Shown here: positions 6,724-10,902 of the stretch, one piece after another
Position numbering within the stretch: position 1 is the stretch's first letter
Layout: each line of letters opens with the position of its first letter
From: Deltaproteobacteria bacterium
Lineage (GTDB): Bacteria > Desulfobacterota > Desulfobacteria > Desulfobacterales > SURF-7
Length of the DNA: 10,902 bases
Direction of reading: 5' to 3'
Assembly: GCA_019307665.1 (NCBI GenBank)
Contig: JAFDJC010000094.1
Location: 1-10,902, forward strand
Made by a program: the position numbers and the translations under genes
Notes under the pieces: model-generated
Databases searched by the model: none
Told to the model about the DNA's origin: nothing
Seen by the model: only the letters and a program-made list of their open reading frames with translations

Positions 6724-7388
6724 TTCTGCTCTTCCTCTTTATTCCCTGGTTTATTATCTGATTTATTACCTGGTTTATTTTCTGGTGCTAAAATAATAGT
6801 TTCATAAACTATTTCAAAGCTGGTGGCATATTTTTCGATGATTCGGATAGCCTGTTCTATTCTTGAATTGAAATAGTTATAAGGGAAAACAGTAATAATT
6901 GCGATGGCAAGGCCGGATGCCGTGGTGATCAGGGCCTGGGCGATTCCTCCTGTTACAGCTTTTGGATTGTTGATTCCCGATGACCCAAGCACTTCAAATG
7001 AATCGATAATTCCAATAACCGTGCCGAATATTCCAAGCAGCGGAGCTACCGTTATCAGTGTGTCAAGAACCCCCATATACTTCCGCATACGGCTGACTTC
7101 TTCTGCTGAGGCAGATTCCATGGCCTTTATCAGTGAATATTCGCGGTGAAGAATGCCGCTGATAAGAACTCTGATGACATAGTTTTTTGAGCCCGATGCT
7201 TTTTCTTTTATGGCATTCCAGTCACCCCTTTTGCTCAGTTCAAGGACTTCGTTCACCAGTTTCCAGTTTCGCCTCATGCCGATACCGATCCAAAAAAATG
7301 AACGCTCAATAATTACGGTAAGAGAGATCAGTGAACATAGAAGCAGCGGATACATGACCGGCCCGCCGTTTTTAAATATTTCAACCAT
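6720..7388 (-). CDS. exbB: ExbB/TolQ/MotA family proton-channel subunit
   Basis: 222 residues with three predicted transmembrane helices (about 11-34, 107-130 and 150-170) and a cytoplasmic loop between the first two. The family core is clear: APLLGIFGTVIGIIDSFEVL (115-134) and GGIAQALITTASGLAIAI (147-164), holding the channel-lining threonines. It forms the inner-membrane motor with ExbD. The Shine-Dalgarno AGGAG (7400-7404) is 11 nt from the ATG, rather long. The C-terminal tail is four tetrapeptide repeats, NKPG-NKSD-NKPG-NKEE. The gene lies 83 nt after the beta-propeller gene. Confidence 0.93.
   Translation of the reverse strand: MVEIFKNGGPVMYPLLLCSLISLTVIIERSFFWIGIGMRRNWKLVNEVLELSKRGDWNAIKEKASGSKNYVIRVLISGILHREYSLIKAMESASAEEVSRMRKYMGVLDTLITVAPLLGIFGTVIGIIDSFEVLGSSGINNPKAVTGGIAQALITTASGLAIAIITVFPYNYFNSRIEQAIRIIEKYATSFEIVYETIILAPENKPGNKSDNKPGNKEEEQK
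6732..6779 (-). repeat. Four 12-bp tandem repeats in the exbB 3' end
   Basis: On the coding strand AATAAACCAGGT, AATAAATCAGAT, AATAAACCAGGG and AATAAAGAGGAA follow one another, giving Asn-Lys-x-x four times at the C-terminus of ExbB. The first six bases are identical in all four units. The last unit supplies the exbD ribosome-binding purines. Confidence 0.8.
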
Positions 7389-7417
7389 GCTGTTTTATTC
7401 TCCTGAGTTTAATCGAA

Positions 7418-7458
7418 TTTTTTTTACAGGCAGGGCGTAATCATTCACCCTGCCTTGT
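7418..7458. repeat. Hairpin between the beta-propeller gene and exbB
   Basis: ACAGGCAGGG (7426-7435) pairs with CCCTGCCTTGT (7448-7458, one bulged T) around a 12-nt loop. In the direction of transcription (minus) the stem is followed by eight A's, not U's, so it is not a standard terminator. It could be an mRNA-stabilising or processing stem separating the receptor/propeller part from exbBD-tonB. It occupies most of the 83-nt gap 7389-7471. Confidence 0.55.
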
Positions 7459-7471
7459 TTCCGGTTGATAA

Positions 7472-8725
7472 CTATTGTTGAATTAAGTTACCGATAAAGC
7501 ACCCACTGTCATTGTCCGGATCGGATGCGTGTATTTCATCAGTGTCATCCTGACTGAAAGCCACTTTGAGCGGAACCAGGCTGGTAGCAATGGTTTCATC
7601 AATACTATCATCTGAAGTATTTAAAACAACTATTGATGCTGCTGTAAAAGTTGAGGTGCAAACCCATAACATTCTGTTTTGGTCAAGATAGGCACCGGTT
7701 TCCGTGCCGCCTATGCTGAGATTTTCCAGTCCTGAAATTGGGGTTCCAATGGGATCTGCATCGGATGGATTAAATGAATAGAGTGTATTGTCACCCCAAC
7801 CCGCGTAACCAACGAAATATCCTTTTGAAGGAGAAATAATTACCATTCCTGAAATTGCTCCGAAAGCATGATCAGCGGCGTCAAGAATTAAGGCGGATGC
7901 GTAAGTTGACGGATTTATTGTCGCAATACCACTGGCATCAGCCGTGTATTGGCCTGTGCCTTGTACATATACGGTATCATTGTCTTCGAGGTATTGAATG
8001 GCGCCGGGATTCTCCAGGGGAAGGGGAATGCCAAGCCGTGTTCCGTCGCCCTGTCCGGTATCCACTTCAGAGTCGTCTGTGGTATCGAATACCGCAACCC
8101 ATGGAGTGCTGTATGTTACCGGCCAAACTGTGGGATTAAATCTCTGGAGAGTAATGAACAGCAATCCGTCTACAATAACTCCGCTGTGCATTTCCGGGTT
8201 TCCGTCTTCATCCGCATACGCACTCATATCAATTTCTCCGATCTTAAATTCCGCTTCAGTTGTTGCTGATGGATTGACAATCCAAAGTATGGGCGATCGA
8301 TTTCGCAGGAGATACGCCTTGGTTTCACTTGCGAAAACCAGATCGTGAGCGTAGGTGTCTATTTCCGAGCCTTCAGTGGAAAACTGCCAGATAGCTGTTG
8401 CCGGACTGTTGATATCAAATTTGGTGACATTTTGTGCGCCACTTCTTTCCATTCTGTAAAAATATTTACCATAGGCCACAACGGTAAGGTCGGAACCGGA
8501 CGGCACCAGGTTCTCTTGCAGCGTCCTTGGCCCACCCACCGGTTCAACACTAACCGTCGTGTGGGCGCCGCTGGAATAGTCCGCTGCCGCCATGGCAACT
8601 ACCGCTGTCTGGGTTACCGCTGCATGAGCAGGCAAAGACAAAACAAGAAAAATAAAAAACACCGTATAAAAACTTGCCATACTTGCTCCAGTCATTTTTC
8701 CCTTCAAAAAAAACTTCATCTTCAT
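7472..8725 (-). CDS. Secreted beta-propeller-like protein paired with TonB-dependent receptor
   Basis: A 417-residue exported protein that I do not recognise as a named family. A signal peptide (positive start, hydrophobic 19-31, ALA-type site AHA at 33-35) predicts cleavage after residue 35. There is no lipobox cysteine, so it should be a soluble periplasmic or secreted protein. The mature part consists of recurring strand-rich units of 40-50 residues in the style of YncE/WD-like propellers, such as YRMERSGAQNVTKFDIN, PWVAVFDTTDDSEVDT, GIATINPSTY, NTLYSFNPSDADPIGTPI and ASIVVLNTSDDSIDETI; I count at least six. The tail is acidic and ends SGCFIGNLIQQ. AAGGAGA lies 7 nt before the ATG. It sits 61 nt after the receptor gene in the same direction, like btuG beside btuB in Bacteroides and yncE beside yncD in E. 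coli, so a substrate-capturing partner is plausible. Confidence 0.8.
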   Translation of the reverse strand: MKMKFFLKGKMTGASMASFYTVFFIFLVLSLPAHAAVTQTAVVAMAAADYSSGAHTTVSVEPVGGPRTLQENLVPSGSDLTVVAYGKYFYRMERSGAQNVTKFDINSPATAIWQFSTEGSEIDTYAHDLVFASETKAYLLRNRSPILWIVNPSATTEAEFKIGEIDMSAYADEDGNPEMHSGVIVDGLLFITLQRFNPTVWPVTYSTPWVAVFDTTDDSEVDTGQGDGTRLGIPLPLENPGAIQYLEDNDTVYVQGTGQYTADASGIATINPSTYASALILDAADHAFGAISGMVIISPSKGYFVGYAGWGDNTLYSFNPSDADPIGTPISGLENLSIGGTETGAYLDQNRMLWVCTSTFTAASIVVLNTSDDSIDETIATSLVPLKVAFSQDDTDEIHASDPDNDSGCFIGNLIQQ

Positions 8726-8732
8726 GATTCAT

Positions 8733-8737
8733 CTCCT
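8733..8737 (-). promoter_or_regulatory. Strong ribosome-binding site of the beta-propeller gene
   Basis: AGGAG inside GAAAGGAGAT, 7 nt before the ATG at 8723-8725. It fixes the start and contrasts with the receptor gene upstream, which has no recognisable Shine-Dalgarno; the propeller may be made in larger amounts than the receptor. Confidence 0.75.
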
Positions 8738-8786
8738 TTCTCTCTTTAAAAGGTTATAACTTTAACTTGATAAAAATATATCTTTT

Positions 8787-10805
8787 CTAAAAATCATATT
8801 TTGCTTTTACAAAATAAGACGCTCCGGGCATGGGATAACCGTTATAGTCTTCATAACGTTCATCCGTGATATTTTTAGCTTCCAGGCTCAGTAATAGCTG
8901 ATTAAAAAGCCATGAAATTCCAATGTTTATGTTGCTTTGATTCTCAGCCTTTAAAAGGTTGGCGGTATCATAGTACATATCTTTATTGGCAATGTATTCA
9001 GCAAACAGTTTCCAGTTATGATAACGGGTCTCCGCCCTTACCATGTATGTTTTTTGAAATTGACCAGGCAGTTTTTTTCCGTCAAAACCTTGTATCTTAC
9101 TATGATTGACCGGGTCCTGGATGGTGGCATTCCCGATCAGTTTAAAATATTTAAACAGGTCTATCTTGCCCCATAGCTCGATTCCCTTAATGGATGCGCT
9201 GGAAATATTGACAGACTTGCCGATGCCTCGGGCATCGTAAACCCGTGTGATCAGGTCATCGATATTGCTTTGGAAGTAGGTCACGTTTGCCGAAAAATTG
9301 TTTAATAGTTTGTTTTCAATTTTTTTGTTTACTTCAAAGCCTGCATCAAAGTTAACACCGGTTTCCGCTTTCAGGTCATAATTGCCGATGAAAAATCCTC
9401 GGTCACCGAACAATTCAAAAAAGGAAGGAACACGGTTGTATCGGTCAAGATTTGTTTTGAAGGTTAGCCAAGTTAGCGGCTGCAACTTTAGCCCGATCTG
9501 AGGATTAAAGTAGCCTTTGCTCTGTGACACACTGTCCAGGAGATGCCCGTAAGGGTCAACACCGCTTTTCAGCTTGTCTTTATAGTAGGTATATCTGAAT
9601 GCAGGGGTTATAGTCAGCATATCTTCAAACAACACCAGACTATCCTGCATACCGATCCCCGGCATGTCCCTTGAACTACTGTTGGGATCAATGCCGGATA
9701 AAAGGTCTTTTGGTTCATATGTTTCATGGTAGGCATCCATTACAAGAATGAGGGTATTCATATCCGTGAGCCATTCGGCGTAAAATTCTCCACCATATCG
9801 TGTGGTGATATATCTTGAATGCTGATTGCCAAGGCCGATGTCACTGTGCACATCCCTGTACTCTTCATTTTTAAATAAATAAGAGAATTTTGTAGCTGTA
9901 TTGAAATGAAAAGACCCAAGATCGTTTGCTGTAAATTTAACCGTGGAAATGTTTCTTTTGGTGTCGAGCGTCGCTCTGGAGGTATTGCTCCAGTTCGGCA
10001 GACCCTGATCCTTTGAAAACCATTGGTTTACAAGGTCAATACGATTGTTTCTATTAAAATCGTAACCGAATTTTCCCAAGACATTGTATTGATCAAACTG
10101 TGCGTTATTTCGTTTTTCTTTTTTGTCGTCATGCGGATTTAACGGGGTGCCGTTATCGTTTTCTATTTCATAGTCATTATCACTTGTCAGGTAGTCTGCT
10201 GAAATCAAACAATCCCATTTTCCGGGTTTATAGTTGATAAAACCGGACAGGTCGTTTGTGTTAAATGAACCATGGCCGGCTCCCACGCCGGCATTTAAGC
10301 CGTTTTCAGACCGAATGGTTTTAATATTTACAACACCACCAATTGATGCTTTGCCGAAATTGATCGGTGTGGTTCCCTTGTATATTTCAATGGACTCGAC
10401 ATCTGAGAGGGATATGTTGCTGAGATCCACACCCCCGCCTGAAGCATCATTCATCAGTATGCCGTCCATATAGATCATAACCTGATCGCTTGTTGACCCC
10501 CGCAACGATACCGTGGAAAAGCTTCCCAGTCCGCCGGATCGGCGGATCTGTACTCCCGCCTCTTTTTTAATGACTTCTGCCAGATCTTCCATTTTCCCTT
10601 CAAACTGCTCCCGTTTGATGATGGTATAGTTCGCAGGGGTTTGTTCCGTATCCACATCACCTGTTTCATATTCATCATCTGCTTTTTTAGCTGTTACAAC
10701 AATTGCACCAAGACGGGCAGCTTCTTTTTGGGTTTCTGCGACTAGATCGTTCCCGAAAAAAAAGGAAACAAAAATGAATACCACGAGAATACGGCAATGT
10801 CTCAT
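8787..10805 (-). CDS. TonB-dependent outer-membrane receptor (BtuB-like subgroup)
   Basis: A 672-residue outer-membrane transporter. A signal peptide (hydrophobic 6-18, probable cleavage after LVA, residue 23) is followed by a TonB box-like LGAIVVTAKK (32-41). The plug domain (about 55-165) shows the classical run: DLAEVIKKEAGVQI (73-86), STVSLRGSTSDQVMIYMDG (96-114), SDVESIEIYKGTTPINFG (133-150) and GGVVNIKT. The remaining 500 or so residues form a 22-stranded barrel of alternating strands, with LLSLEAKNITDERYEDYNGYPMPG near the end and a terminal phenylalanine (KAKYDF), the usual signal for BAM insertion. The length is close to E. coli BtuB and ferric siderophore receptors of the short type. 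The substrate cannot be deduced; cobalamin, a metal chelate or another cofactor are all possible. The ATG at 10805 has no good Shine-Dalgarno; see the upstream terminator and leader. First gene of the receptor, propeller, exbB, exbD, tonB operon. Confidence 0.93.
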   Translation of the reverse strand: MRHCRILVVFIFVSFFFGNDLVAETQKEAARLGAIVVTAKKADDEYETGDVDTEQTPANYTIIKREQFEGKMEDLAEVIKKEAGVQIRRSGGLGSFSTVSLRGSTSDQVMIYMDGILMNDASGGGVDLSNISLSDVESIEIYKGTTPINFGKASIGGVVNIKTIRSENGLNAGVGAGHGSFNTNDLSGFINYKPGKWDCLISADYLTSDNDYEIENDNGTPLNPHDDKKEKRNNAQFDQYNVLGKFGYDFNRNNRIDLVNQWFSKDQGLPNWSNTSRATLDTKRNISTVKFTANDLGSFHFNTATKFSYLFKNEEYRDVHSDIGLGNQHSRYITTRYGGEFYAEWLTDMNTLILVMDAYHETYEPKDLLSGIDPNSSSRDMPGIGMQDSLVLFEDMLTITPAFRYTYYKDKLKSGVDPYGHLLDSVSQSKGYFNPQIGLKLQPLTWLTFKTNLDRYNRVPSFFELFGDRGFFIGNYDLKAETGVNFDAGFEVNKKIENKLLNNFSANVTYFQSNIDDLITRVYDARGIGKSVNISSASIKGIELWGKIDLFKYFKLIGNATIQDPVNHSKIQGFDGKKLPGQFQKTYMVRAETRYHNWKLFAEYIANKDMYYDTANLLKAENQSNINIGISWLFNQLLLSLEAKNITDERYEDYNGYPMPGASYFVKAKYDF

Positions 10806-10811
10806 ACTGTA

Positions 10812-10817
10812 ATTATA
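10812..10817 (-). promoter_or_regulatory. Possible -10 box TATAAT just before the receptor start
   Basis: A perfect TATAAT on the minus strand ends 6 nt before the ATG. If used, transcription would begin at or next to the ATG and give a leaderless message. The only -35 candidate at 17 nt is TTTTTG, inside the terminator U-tract, which is poor. It may be chance. Confidence 0.25.
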
Positions 10818-10835
10818 TCCATGTCTTCTATAAAC

Positions 10836-10871
10836 AAAAAAACCCCGGACTGATATAAACTCAATCCGAGG
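10836..10871 (-). terminator. Intrinsic terminator or attenuator before the receptor gene
   Basis: On the minus strand CCTCGGATTGA, loop GTTTATA, TCAGTCCGGGG and then seven T's. As RNA, all eleven positions pair, two of them G-U. It stands about 30 nt before the receptor ATG and reads toward it. It either ends an upstream minus-strand gene outside the window or is the expression platform of a regulated leader (riboswitch or peptide attenuator) for the receptor operon. The remaining 31 nt to the window edge do not let me identify a sensor domain. Confidence 0.85.
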
Positions 10872-10902
10872 TATCCCTTTTCTTTACTCAAGATTTTACG
10901 GT

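Noticed and set aside
8726..8786. Internal promoter before the propeller gene
   Set aside because: The gap is AT-rich but no convincing -35/-10 pair with normal spacing was found; only the ribosome-binding site is supported.

Overview
The window looks like chromosomal DNA from a Gram-negative bacterium, most likely a Desulfobacterota (former Deltaproteobacteria) member. The evidence is a TonB-dependent outer-membrane receptor with its own TonB/ExbB/ExbD motor, a TamB/AsmA-like protein next to a hisS-aspS pair, a cysteine-paired insertion in HisRS, and a non-discriminating-type AspRS. The lineage is an inference from gene content and protein style; no rRNA or other marker is present. I see no transposase, prophage, tRNA or CRISPR.

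Left part (1-3564, minus strand): a housekeeping operon read right to left, hisS (histidyl-tRNA synthetase), then aspS (aspartyl-tRNA synthetase), then the start of a TamB/AsmA-like envelope protein that runs off the left edge. hisS has a good sigma70-type promoter in the divergent intergenic region.

Middle (3565-5658): a 326-bp divergent regulatory region, then a two-gene plus-strand operon of panB (ketopantoate hydroxymethyltransferase) and a DUF2520/Rossmann dehydrogenase-like gene that is the best local candidate for the next step, ketopantoate reduction. The panB promoter is near-consensus (TTGACA, 17 nt, TAATAT). A perfect 9+1+9 palindrome fills its spacer, and a large 84-bp inverted repeat with a GCGAAGC tip lies in the predicted leader.

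Right part (5659-10805, minus strand): a five-gene uptake module, transcribed as TonB-dependent receptor, secreted beta-propeller-like protein, exbB, exbD, tonB. The last three are abutted or overlapping. The receptor plus propeller pairing recalls BtuB/BtuG (cobalamin) and YncD/YncE (PQQ) of other Gram-negatives, but the substrate cannot be read from the sequence. An intrinsic-terminator hairpin lies about 30 nt before the receptor start and is either the terminator of an upstream gene or the attenuator of a leader whose sensor part lies beyond the right edge.

The most interesting items are the receptor/propeller/energiser module with its possible attenuator, the DUF2520-panB pairing, and the architecture of the panB promoter and leader.
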